This document shows, in pieces, positions 16,250 through 23,340 of a stretch of 35,326 nucleotides of DNA (its first letter is position 1; each line of letters opens with the position of its first letter). Location: NCBI GenBank assembly GCA_001871415.1, contig MNWW01000036.1:1-35326 (forward strand), given 5' to 3'. Under the pieces are notes generated by a model. That model saw nothing but the letters and a program-made list of their open reading frames with translations, did no database searches and had not been told where the DNA came from. The position numbers and the translations under genes are program-made. The stretch comes from Candidatus Woesearchaeota archaeon CG1_02_57_44. GTDB lineage: Archaea > Nanobdellota > Nanobdellia > Woesearchaeales > CG1-02-57-44.

Positions 16250-17293
16250 TCAGTTGTGTCGCTTCCGCTTCACGGCGATATCGATGCACGTCCTCGTGAT
16301 GCCCGGGCTATAGCCGCCGCAAGCGACGCAGCGCACGATGCTGCAATCATAGCCCTCGGTCGGCAGCTGCGTCAGCTCATACGCGCAGTCTGCCTGCAGC
16401 TCTTTTTCTCTGCAGAAGAAGTAGTAATGTATCATGGCCGAGTCTTTGCACGCGGCAAGCGAGGTGCTGAAGAATCCCGCCGCCCCTTTCGGCAGCGGCA
16501 TGACTATCCTGTCGAACTGCCCCAGCGTCGGGACCACCTCGTTGGCATCGCCGCAGTGGAGCGCTATCCTGCCCGCCGCGGCCTTGTTGCGCTGCGCGTT
16601 CTCCTCTGCCAGCGCGTGCGCGTCAGCATTCAGCTCCACGCCGACTATTTTGCCTGCTTCGCTGTTCTTGGCGAGGGTGAGCACATAAGGCCCGCTGCCA
16701 GAGAACATGACGAGCACGTCCTCGCCTGGCTTGACGAGTGATGCCACGCGCATGCGTTCCCCTGCGGAGCGTGGGGAATAGTAGGTCTTCCCCAGTGTCA
16801 GCTTGAGCCTCGCGCCGTTTTCGTGGTGGACGGTCGTGAGGTTGTCCTCTCCCGCGATGACCCGGACGGGCTGCAGCCGATGTTCGCCAACGTGCATGCC
16901 TGCTTTCGCGGCAATGGCGCGTATGCCCTTATGGAACTGCAGGTAGCATTGGCCGATGGCGGCTGATTTCTGCTCAAGTTCCGGCGGCAGCTCTATGAGT
17001 ACGATGTCGCCGATGATGTCATAGCTGCTGCCCAGCAGCGAGAGTTCATCCGCGCTCAACACTTCAGAAAGCAGCTCCTTGACCTCACGCGGCTTTGCAA
17101 TGATCCTGTCTGGCAAGTCGCGCATGATTGCAGCAATGCCCGCCAGCGACTCAGCAACCTCGCCTGCCACCGGCAGGCACACTTCATCGTCTTGTGTAGA
17201 GAACCGTCGTCGCCGGTCCAGCAGCCCAACGTGCGCTAGTCGCTCGCGCGCTTTCTGCGCGTCTTCTGGCCTGACACAGCAATAGAGACCCAT
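16250..17293 (-). CDS. trm5: tRNA (guanine37-N1)-methyltransferase, Trm5 family
   Basis: Trm5 methylates G37 next to the anticodon using S-adenosylmethionine, which prevents frameshifting. The 347-aa protein has the N-terminal tRNA-recognition domain, the family's YDIIGDIVLIELP stretch (about 90-102), the KTYYSPRSAGERMRV segment (about 170-185), the SAM-binding loop MFSGSGPY, and a PLPKGA catalytic-loop motif in place of the usual NLP/NPPY. The family is clear; the subtype (Trm5a, b or c) is not. The ATG lies 26-27 nt after a TATA box. It lies downstream of fen1 on the same strand but has its own promoter. Confidence 0.9.
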   Translation of the reverse strand: MGLYCCVRPEDAQKARERLAHVGLLDRRRRFSTQDDEVCLPVAGEVAESLAGIAAIMRDLPDRIIAKPREVKELLSEVLSADELSLLGSSYDIIGDIVLIELPPELEQKSAAIGQCYLQFHKGIRAIAAKAGMHVGEHRLQPVRVIAGEDNLTTVHHENGARLKLTLGKTYYSPRSAGERMRVASLVKPGEDVLVMFSGSGPYVLTLAKNSEAGKIVGVELNADAHALAEENAQRNKAAAGRIALHCGDANEVVPTLGQFDRIVMPLPKGAAGFFSTSLAACKDSAMIHYYFFCREKELQADCAYELTQLPTEGYDCSIVRCVACGGYSPGITRTCIDIAVKRKRHN

Positions 17294-17315
17294 GGTGGGG
17301 AATAATCCCTATCAC

Positions 17316-17323
17316 AATATAAT
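17316..17323 (-). promoter_or_regulatory. TATA box of trm5
   Basis: On the minus strand ATTATATT, centred 26-27 nt before the ATG at 17293. Confidence 0.55.
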
Positions 17324-17385
17324 CTTTGCGTCGGAACCATGGACATCGGACAGCAAAGGAGCTATATGCTGCTGAATGCCACCCT

Positions 17386-18420
17386 TCAGAAGAACGCGTC
17401 AAGCCCCCGCTGTTTGGGGGTCATCTTGGCAAGCGATGCTTCGATGCGCTCGAGAGAGAATTCATGCTGCCCGACAAGGATGCGAAGCACGGCCTGTTTG
17501 TCAGGCGCCTTCCAGGCCAAGGAGTAGTCGTCAGTGACCGCAGGATGGGCGAGCAGCGTATAGACGTCATGCCAGTCCTGCTCAAAATATTCTTCCCACT
17601 TCACCGCGGCGAAGAGCGCGCGTCTGCCGTCGTCGCTGACACCATCGCCAGTGACATGCTCTTTCACCAGCTTGAGCGCTTTTTTCGGGCCGATGCCCTT
17701 GATGCCTCCCTGGTTGTAGTCTGTGCCGATGAGCATGCCCAGCAGTATCAATTGCTCTTGCGTGAGTCCCTGCTGCTCGAGCATGACTGATAGTTCGACA
17801 AGCTCAGGCGGTGTCTGTCGTGTGCCAAGCCCTTGTCGTCGTCGTTGGCTGGCTGATAGATTCCTTGCCAGCCGCGGCGCGCCGAAGAGCAAGGTGTCAG
17901 CGTCCTGGCTGGCGACAGCCCACGCCTTGCTTTGTTTGACCATGTGCGCTGCCTGCGCTTCTGCTTCCGCTGGCGCGGCGATAACAGGCATGCCGAGTGC
18001 GGCGACAAGCGTCATGGCTTCTTCTTTCATCTCGCGTGTCAAGCGTACTGTTCTTCTGGCGTACTTGGCCATGGCGTCGATGTCCTTCTCAGCGGCAGCT
18101 TTCTGGTACGCCGCCGCGGCCTCCTCTTTTGCGACACGCCGCCGGGTGAGTTCCGCCTGCTTGAGTCCGGGAGGTGTCCCGTCAAAGACCCATGCCGGTC
18201 GCGCGCCAAGTGACATCAACCAGGCGCTGCGATTGAGGACTCCTGCGAGATGGCTGGTGATAGAGCCGTGGCTGTCCATGAGCGGCGTCCCGTCCTGTTG
18301 CCTGATGCTGCTCAGGAACTGGTAGAGGAAGAGCGGAGCGTCCACAGCCAGAATCTTGCCTTTGAGAGCCTCTTCTGAGAGTTCTCTGGCCTGCCACAGC
18401 TCCGTGATGTTGACGCCCAT
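17386..18420 (-). CDS. fen1: Flap endonuclease FEN1
   Basis: FEN1 removes 5' flaps during Okazaki fragment maturation and base excision repair. The 344-aa protein starts MGVNITEL, the family start. Nuclease acidic residues are in AVDAPLFLYQF, WVFDGTPP, APAEAEAQAA, SQDADTLLFG and GTDYNQGG, and the helix-hairpin-helix is GGIKGIGPKKALKL. The C-terminus QRGLDAFF is a canonical PIP box for PCNA. The in-frame upstream extension is rejected because the TATA box at 18443-18451 is centred about 27 nt before this ATG. Confidence 0.95.
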   Translation of the reverse strand: MGVNITELWQARELSEEALKGKILAVDAPLFLYQFLSSIRQQDGTPLMDSHGSITSHLAGVLNRSAWLMSLGARPAWVFDGTPPGLKQAELTRRRVAKEEAAAAYQKAAAEKDIDAMAKYARRTVRLTREMKEEAMTLVAALGMPVIAAPAEAEAQAAHMVKQSKAWAVASQDADTLLFGAPRLARNLSASQRRRQGLGTRQTPPELVELSVMLEQQGLTQEQLILLGMLIGTDYNQGGIKGIGPKKALKLVKEHVTGDGVSDDGRRALFAAVKWEEYFEQDWHDVYTLLAHPAVTDDYSLAWKAPDKQAVLRILVGQHEFSLERIEASLAKMTPKQRGLDAFF

Positions 18421-18442
18421 GTGAAGCGGTATCCTGCGGGCG

Positions 18443-18451
18443 CTTATAAAA
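18443..18451 (-). promoter_or_regulatory. TATA box of fen1
   Basis: On the minus strand TTTTATAAG, centred about 27 nt before the fen1 ATG. It shares the 18421-18551 intergenic region with the divergent metalloprotease promoter. Confidence 0.6.
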
Positions 18452-18518
18452 TTGGCCCTGTCTGTCCCTGTGGTCTTCCTGCTCTTCCTGTTCGCTGTAC
18501 AGTCGCTCAGAAATGATA

Positions 18519-18527
18519 CTTTTATTA
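18519..18527 (+). promoter_or_regulatory. TATA box of the M64-like protease gene
   Basis: CTTTTATTA is centred 28-29 nt before the ATG at 18552. This selects that start over ATGs at 18513 and 18528, which lie before or within the box. Confidence 0.55.
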
Positions 18528-18551
18528 ATGCAGCCCCCACCAGTACAGTTC

Positions 18552-19706
18552 ATGCGCGATGCTCAATTGCACAGGCCTGTCATATTGGCCATGGTCGCTG
18601 TCATCATGGTGCTGGGGCTTGGTCTGGCCTACTCGTCCATGGGCCGTCTGCAGAATCTGCGTATGGAGGAAGAGCAGGTCTCGCTCACCGCGAGCATGCA
18701 GGCGACCATCGATAACCTGCTGCGAAGTTCTGAGACAGGCTCTGCCATCGAGCGCTCCTTCCAGGTGGCGCCAGGCATATCTGAGATATGCTTCGCGGAT
18801 GCGAACGCCCCTTTGGATAAGTTTGTCTCGGCTGAGCTTGCGCGTAGGGTGACAGATGGTTCTGTAGTGGCCGCTAAATCAGGCAAAAGATTTCTGCTCT
18901 CTCCTGTGGAGCATCTGCAGCTCAATCGCAATCCGCTGTGCATAGCGACTGACGGCTCGCTTGATGTGCGGCTCGTCTCGCGCAGCAGAGGGGCCGACAT
19001 CATGCCGCTCGACCAGGGGCAGCAGCGCGCTGATTGCACATCCGTGCTCTACAATGGCGCGGAGCAATCGAGCGTCGATGTGACTTTTGTCAGCGACAAC
19101 TACGGCGATGAGGAGGACTTTGCCAGGGACGTCGCGGAATACACGCTCTACCTCATCCAGCATGAGCCCTTCAAGTCGCGCCAGGACGTGTTCAATTTCT
19201 ATCGTGTCTTCACCCAAGCACCGCTTGACTGCATGCAGCAGGGCATCCTCGCCTGCGACCCTTACGCAGCGAAGCGCGAGGCGGCCAAGTGCCCGTCAGA
19301 TTATGTCATCGTCATGCACAGCAGGTCAAAGACGCAGAACCTGGCATCGCCCATCCGTTCGAGCAGCCGAGGGACGCTGGTGTCACTGAACGCGGCTGAT
19401 GACAAGGCGATATTCATCCATGAGTTCGGTCATGCCTTTGGCGAGCTTGGCGACGAGTACGTCGACGAGCGTTACTACAGCGCGGCGCGCATCGACCCGT
19501 TGGATTATCCGAACTGCGACAGGGCGCCCTGCGCGCGCTGGTCAGGCATGAACGCGACCGGATGCTATTCTGGGTGTATGCTGGGCGCCTACAGCAGACC
19601 CACCGCTGATTCCGTCATGCGTTCTCCCTACAGGACCACTGACTTTGGCGCGTTCAACGAGCAGGAGCTGATGCAGCATCTTGCGCGTTATGGAGGTGAG
19701 CGTTGA
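18552..19706 (+). CDS. Membrane-anchored M64-like zinc metalloprotease
   Basis: The 384-aa protein has one N-terminal membrane segment (about 9-30, VILAMVAVIMVLGLGLAYSS), so the rest should face the cell exterior. The zinc site is HEFGH at 290-294, with a following GELGDEY; HExxH with a downstream DEY is the pattern of peptidase family M64 (IgA peptidase type), in which the Asp is a zinc ligand. The C-terminal part holds several Cys (CDRAPC, CYSGC) that could form disulfides outside the cell. A short coiled region follows the membrane anchor. The next gene overlaps its stop and encodes another exported protein, suggesting a joint surface function. The substrate is unknown. Confidence 0.78.
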   Translation: MRDAQLHRPVILAMVAVIMVLGLGLAYSSMGRLQNLRMEEEQVSLTASMQATIDNLLRSSETGSAIERSFQVAPGISEICFADANAPLDKFVSAELARRVTDGSVVAAKSGKRFLLSPVEHLQLNRNPLCIATDGSLDVRLVSRSRGADIMPLDQGQQRADCTSVLYNGAEQSSVDVTFVSDNYGDEEDFARDVAEYTLYLIQHEPFKSRQDVFNFYRVFTQAPLDCMQQGILACDPYAAKREAAKCPSDYVIVMHSRSKTQNLASPIRSSSRGTLVSLNAADDKAIFIHEFGHAFGELGDEYVDERYYSAARIDPLDYPNCDRAPCARWSGMNATGCYSGCMLGAYSRPTADSVMRSPYRTTDFGAFNEQELMQHLARYGGER

Positions 19707-20251
19707 TGCGTGCAAGGACTCAGGGCGCATTCCATATGCAAAGGGCACTGTTGGCATCATTGCTCCTGGCAATCGCGTTGTCATCACTCCCAGCCATACG
19801 CGCGGGCATCATCGGTCAGGCGCCTGATGAGCTATTGCTGGTCAAGGTGCAGGCGGCAGACAGCAGCACAGGAGGGTATCGCGTGCTTGAGTCCGTGACC
19901 TTGACTGGCTTTCTGCCTGACTACAGAAACCCCCCTGCAAAGCCCTATCAGGCCGTGCTGCGCGACCATGACATGGTGCAGTTCACTCTGGGTTTCCATG
20001 ACCCGCGCCTTATCCTGACTGACGCTATCGTCGGAGAAGAGATGCAGGGGGGCGTGGAGAAGCTTGATGAGGCAAGCTTCGCGCTGCTCTTGCCCACGAC
20101 CAACGCGACAGACCTGGACATCTACGACAATGAAGGCGCGCTGGTGCTCACGCACCCGTTGCGGAAGCGGGCGGTGTCATGGTCATGGTTGTTGCTGCTG
20201 GCGCTGCCGCTGCTCGCGTGGATTGTCTACGCCATGAGAAAGGAAGCGTGA
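19706..20251 (+). CDS. Exported protein with signal peptide and C-terminal membrane anchor
   Basis: I do not recognise this 181-aa protein as a family. It has an N-terminal hydrophobic signal (ALLASLLLAIALSSLPAIRA), an extracellular beta-rich domain of about 110 aa, and a C-terminal membrane helix (SWSWLLLLALPLLAWIVYAM) ending in RKEA, a typical cytoplasmic stop-transfer tail. The ATG overlaps the stop of the metalloprotease gene by 1 nt, and GGAGGTGA lies 6 nt upstream. The pairing suggests a partner, inhibitor or chaperone of the protease, which is inference only. Confidence 0.75.
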   Translation: MRARTQGAFHMQRALLASLLLAIALSSLPAIRAGIIGQAPDELLLVKVQAADSSTGGYRVLESVTLTGFLPDYRNPPAKPYQAVLRDHDMVQFTLGFHDPRLILTDAIVGEEMQGGVEKLDEASFALLLPTTNATDLDIYDNEGALVLTHPLRKRAVSWSWLLLLALPLLAWIVYAMRKEA

Positions 20252-20272
20252 TGCTGTCGGAGATTCATTCAA

Positions 20273-21436
20273 TCATTCGGCTGCCAGGTAATCCACGGCA
20301 ATGCCGAATTCTTTGAGCATGGTCTCGGCGCGCTTGGTCAGTCCTTTCTGGCAGACAAAGAGCACCGGCATGTTTCTTTTCTGTCCAGTAGCGTATGCCA
20401 TGCCTAAATCGCCGTCATTGCCTTTGGCCTTGTTCTTGGCTTTGCAATAGTAGGTCATGGTGCCGACCGCCGAGGGGACCCTGACAATAAGGTCCAGCTC
20501 TTTTCCTTTGCGCACGCTCCTGAGCTCAGCCACGCCGACGCCCTTGCTGGCGAAGTGCGCAGTGACCTGCGCCTCGAAGCTGCCAGGGATGATGTCAGGT
20601 ATCGTTGGTGTATCAGCGGCTGCTGCGGCTGTTCCGCTGATTGCGTGTTGTCTTTTGCTCGGCTTTGGTCTTGCGGGCTTGCTCTTGGCCGCAGGAGTGG
20701 TCGCTTCTTTGTTTGTCATCGGTAGTGGCAGCTGTTCCTGGCTTTCCTTGACCGCATGCGTTGCGGATTGTGACGTTGACGCAAGAACCTCGGGCGTGTC
20801 CTGCTCGTATCTGCAATCAGGAGTCCTCGCAGAAACTGGTGTTGCGGGGGCTTTAGGGATTGCTTGCGTAGTGGGCTGCTGCTCTGGTTTCGCATCTTGC
20901 GAAGCAGATGCTACCCGCTCCTGTATCACTGCTTCTGTTGTCTCCTGCACCGGGGGCTGCATTATTTTCCGCATTGGCTCCCGTGTAGGTGCTGCCGACA
21001 AAGTGGGCGCGAGAGGATTGAGCGCGCGCAGTGCCTCATCATCATTGAGCAGGAACCATCTGAAGTAGAGCGCGCCGTCGTGCTGGAAGGGCTTGGCAAA
21101 ATCCGGGATGTTCGTGAGCGCGACGCGCTCGACCGGCTGCAGCTCAGAGGCCTTGAGCACCTTGCGCTCCAGCAGCAGATCATACGCGTGCTTATCGACG
21201 CTGCCGAGCTTGTCGCAGAAATTGCAGAGCGCTGCTTCCTGTCCGGGGATGTAGTAGAGTGGGCTGCCCCCGACCTTCAGCCGCGTGATGCGCACCAGCC
21301 CTGACGCGGCAAGCTCGCTGAGTATCGCGCCAGCGATCATGGTGTTGCTGTTCATCCTGCTGGCGATGGTCATGGGGACCGTGGGCCCGGACTGGCGGAG
21401 GATCTCCAGTGCCTGGTCGCGATGCGTCGTGGCCAT
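20273..21436 (-). CDS. Winged-helix protein with C-terminal PD-(D/E)XK nuclease-like domain
   Basis: This 387-aa protein has three parts. Residues 5-65 form a winged-helix region ending with the wing KVGGSPLYYIPGQE; residues 66-140 form a second small domain with C71-x2-C74. Residues about 141-280 are a low-complexity linker rich in Ala, Pro, Thr, Gln and Lys. Residues 284-387 look like a restriction-endonuclease fold: a first helix FEAQVTAHFASKG, E313-x-D315 in GKELDLIV, then K332-x-K334 in YYCKAKNK. That E/D...KxK layout is the PD-(D/E)XK active-site pattern. I know no assigned function. It lies 4 nt after endA, so it may act in RNA or DNA processing. Confidence 0.72.
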   Translation of the reverse strand: MATTHRDQALEILRQSGPTVPMTIASRMNSNTMIAGAILSELAASGLVRITRLKVGGSPLYYIPGQEAALCNFCDKLGSVDKHAYDLLLERKVLKASELQPVERVALTNIPDFAKPFQHDGALYFRWFLLNDDEALRALNPLAPTLSAAPTREPMRKIMQPPVQETTEAVIQERVASASQDAKPEQQPTTQAIPKAPATPVSARTPDCRYEQDTPEVLASTSQSATHAVKESQEQLPLPMTNKEATTPAAKSKPARPKPSKRQHAISGTAAAAADTPTIPDIIPGSFEAQVTAHFASKGVGVAELRSVRKGKELDLIVRVPSAVGTMTYYCKAKNKAKGNDGDLGMAYATGQKRNMPVLFVCQKGLTKRAETMLKEFGIAVDYLAAE

Positions 21437-21440
21437 GCGC

Positions 21441-21950
21441 CTACGGCCTCATCCACCGCACTTCCCAGTAGGATACGCCATTCTCGTCATCGACCACGCC
21501 CATGAGCAGGCGCTTTCTCGTGCTGTGCGCGACGCGGTTCTTGGCAGCGAAGTCCTGCCACGTGAGCGCGTTGCCTTCCGCGACCGGGTACACGACCCAT
21601 TTCGCGTGGTCATCGCCCGGCTTGACCCCGCGATCATACACGCGAAAGTCAGCGCCGAACTTGAGCGCGGTCTTGACGATGTAGCCGCGGCTGCGAAGAT
21701 CAGAGAACACGATATAGCGGGTGCGAAACTGCGGGTCTGTCTTGCTGAACATGCGCAGCATGCCGCGCGTGGTGAGCGTCCTGCCTCTGGTGTCCCTGAC
21801 CGTGAGGCGTCCTTTCTCTGTCAGGAACAGTCCTTCGAGCAACGAGAGCTGCAAGGTGCCGTCAGGATTCGGCTCACCATAGCCGGCCTGCTGGTGAAGC
21901 TCGTCATTCTCCGCGATGATGCTCTCTCCAAGGTAGGTAGCCTGGTGCAT
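21441..21950 (-). CDS. endA: tRNA-splicing endonuclease
   Basis: EndA cuts bulge-helix-bulge introns from archaeal tRNAs. The catalytic triad is visible: Y105 in FRVYDRG, H115 in DDHAKWVVYP and K146 in HSTRKRLLM. The C-terminal strand VSYWEVRW matches the family. At 169 aa it is the short homotetramer-type subunit. The start MHQATYLGE is fixed by a TATA box 26-27 nt upstream; the longer in-frame extension would cross that promoter. It heads an operon with the winged-helix nuclease-like gene and is divergent from RNase Z, another tRNA-maturation enzyme. Confidence 0.93.
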   Translation of the reverse strand: MHQATYLGESIIAENDELHQQAGYGEPNPDGTLQLSLLEGLFLTEKGRLTVRDTRGRTLTTRGMLRMFSKTDPQFRTRYIVFSDLRSRGYIVKTALKFGADFRVYDRGVKPGDDHAKWVVYPVAEGNALTWQDFAAKNRVAHSTRKRLLMGVVDDENGVSYWEVRWMRP

Positions 21951-21971
21951 GGGCGATTGAAATGCTGCGGT

Positions 21972-21979
21972 GTTTATAA
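21972..21979 (-). promoter_or_regulatory. TATA box of the endA operon
   Basis: On the minus strand TTATAAAC, centred 25-27 nt before the ATG at 21950. Confidence 0.6.
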
Positions 21980-22017
21980 GCGATGCGGTGGGGGGCGACC
22001 AACATGATGTGGTAATC

Positions 22018-22025
22018 CTTATATA
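22018..22025 (+). promoter_or_regulatory. TATA box of rnz
   Basis: CTTATATA is centred about 27 nt before the ATG at 22049. Confidence 0.6.
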
Positions 22026-22048
22026 CGCTCCCTGCCTTTCCTGCCCGT

Positions 22049-22942
22049 ATGCCGACCGTAACCTTCCTGGGCACAAGCTGCATGCAGCCGACCAAGGAGC
22101 GCAACCACAGCGCGCTCTTCTTCCCTCATGATACAGAGGGCATCCTCTTTGACTGTGGCGAGAACACGCAGCGTCAGCTCAAGATAGCGGGCATCAGGCC
22201 CACCAAGATAACGCGCATCTTCCTGACCCATTGGCATGGCGATCATGTGCTTGGCCTGCCCGGGCTGTTGCAGACCATGGCAGCCGCCCCCTATGTTGGG
22301 ACGCTGCACGTCTATGGTCCGAAAGGATCCAAAGAGCGCTTCGGTTATATGTTTCGCGCATTTGACTTCGACGCCAAGCTTGACCTGGTGGTCCATGACA
22401 TCGAGCCCGGCGTGGTCTGCGATGCTTCCTTGTTCGAGGTGCATGCCGCGATGCTTGACCATGGTGTGCCCTGCTTCGGGTATCGATGGGTGGAGAAAGA
22501 TAAACGGCGCATAAAGGTCGCGGCAGTCAAGAAGCTGGGCATCCCCGACGGTCCCTTGCTCGGCGAGCTGCAGCGCGGCAGGTCCATCGAGTGGAAGGGT
22601 AAGAGGGTCCCTGCTGATGAGCTGACCTTCCTGCAGAAAGGAAAGGTCATCGCCTACGTCGTGGATACAGCACCCTGCAAAGGCGCTATCGACCTCGCGC
22701 AGGGCGCGGACCTGCTCATCTGCGAGGCCGCCTATGCCAATGCCTTGGAGGACAAAGGTGAGCAGTACAAGCACCTGACCGCAAGGGACGCAGCGACCAT
22801 CGCCCGCAAGGCCGACGCGAAGCAGCTCGTGCTCACGCACTTTAGCCAGCGCTACGCATCGACTGAGGACATCGAGGAGGACGCGAAGGAGATATTTCCT
22901 GATGTCGTGTGCGCGTATGATTTCCTGAAAGTCAAGTGCTAA
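22049..22942 (+). CDS. rnz: Ribonuclease Z (tRNA 3' endonuclease)
   Basis: tRNase Z trims 3' trailers from pre-tRNA. It is a metallo-beta-lactamase fold with H61-x-H63-x-D65-H66 in LTHWHGDHVLGLPGL, further ligands in CDASLFEVHAAMLDHG and VVDTAPCKG, and a final LTHFSQRY motif. The start MPTVTFLGTSC and the length of 297 aa are typical of the short archaeal form. The flexible-arm region is the segment after LPGLLQTMAA. It is leaderless and divergent from endA. Confidence 0.94.
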   Translation: MPTVTFLGTSCMQPTKERNHSALFFPHDTEGILFDCGENTQRQLKIAGIRPTKITRIFLTHWHGDHVLGLPGLLQTMAAAPYVGTLHVYGPKGSKERFGYMFRAFDFDAKLDLVVHDIEPGVVCDASLFEVHAAMLDHGVPCFGYRWVEKDKRRIKVAAVKKLGIPDGPLLGELQRGRSIEWKGKRVPADELTFLQKGKVIAYVVDTAPCKGAIDLAQGADLLICEAAYANALEDKGEQYKHLTARDAATIARKADAKQLVLTHFSQRYASTEDIEEDAKEIFPDVVCAYDFLKVKC

Positions 22943-22977
22943 GGCCGCAGCGATAGTCTTCTCAGGACAATAGCAGT

Positions 22978-23196
22978 TCAATCCTTCTGTGTCACCGACG
23001 AGAGCGCAAGCGCGACATCTTCCGCCTGCACCGTGCGCCGGCCTGCGTGCAGGGCGAGCGACGAGGATTTCTCAGCGACCTTTCTGCCAACAGCGACGAG
23101 ATGCGCCGCCATGGCAGCTTTCGCGTCTTCGCCTACGCGTATGCCTGGATGCGCTTCCTTGATGAACGCTTCCATTGCGTGAAGGCTTGGTTTCAT
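22978..23196 (-). CDS. Archaeal histone
   Basis: This 72-aa histone-fold protein wraps DNA. The fold is recognisable from the N-terminal helix (about 5-13), the central helix VGEDAKAAMAAHLVAVGRKV and the motif GRRTVQAEDVALAL at about 52-65, matching the RTVKAEDI-type motif of archaeal histones. It has no long tail. It is leaderless, with a TATA box about 28 nt upstream. Its promoter shares the 143-bp region with the divergent sigma-like gene. Confidence 0.93.
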   Translation of the reverse strand: MKPSLHAMEAFIKEAHPGIRVGEDAKAAMAAHLVAVGRKVAEKSSSLALHAGRRTVQAEDVALALSSVTQKD

Positions 23197-23220
23197 GTTG
23201 GTGTGGTCGGTGCAGGGGGT

Positions 23221-23228
23221 ATTTTAAG
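23221..23228 (-). promoter_or_regulatory. TATA box of the histone gene
   Basis: On the minus strand CTTAAAAT, centred about 28 nt before the ATG at 23196. TGCAGGGGGTAT at 23211-23222 overlaps it and resembles the 11-bp repeat at the sigma-like promoter. Confidence 0.5.
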
Positions 23229-23284
23229 GTTCGTGCCACAGAGCGAGGGAACGGGGGCAGGTGCTGGCGCATCATGGCGTGTCC

Positions 23285-23306
23285 TGCAGGGTGATTGCAG
23301 GGTGAT
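23285..23306 (+). promoter_or_regulatory. Perfect 11-bp tandem repeat upstream of the sigma-like gene
   Basis: TGCAGGGTGAT occurs twice in direct tandem (23285-23295 and 23296-23306), ending 3 nt before the TATA box. One repeat spans about one helical turn, so a dimer or two monomers could bind one face of the DNA. The position suits an activator or a repressor competing with TFB. Confidence 0.6.
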
Positions 23307-23309
23307 AAT

Positions 23310-23318
23310 ACTTTTAAG
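23310..23318 (+). promoter_or_regulatory. TATA box of the sigma-like gene
   Basis: ACTTTTAAG is centred 27 nt before the ATG at 23341, fixing that start. Confidence 0.6.
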
Positions 23319-23340
23319 TGGACCAGTTATTCCCTTGCTG

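Noticed and set aside
22019-22981. 320-codon antisense frame over rnz
   Set aside because: RNase Z on the plus strand is certain; the antisense frame shows no family features.
23047-23340. N-terminal extension of the sigma-like protein
   Set aside because: It runs antisense through the histone gene and across both promoters, and it lacks sigma-like sequence.
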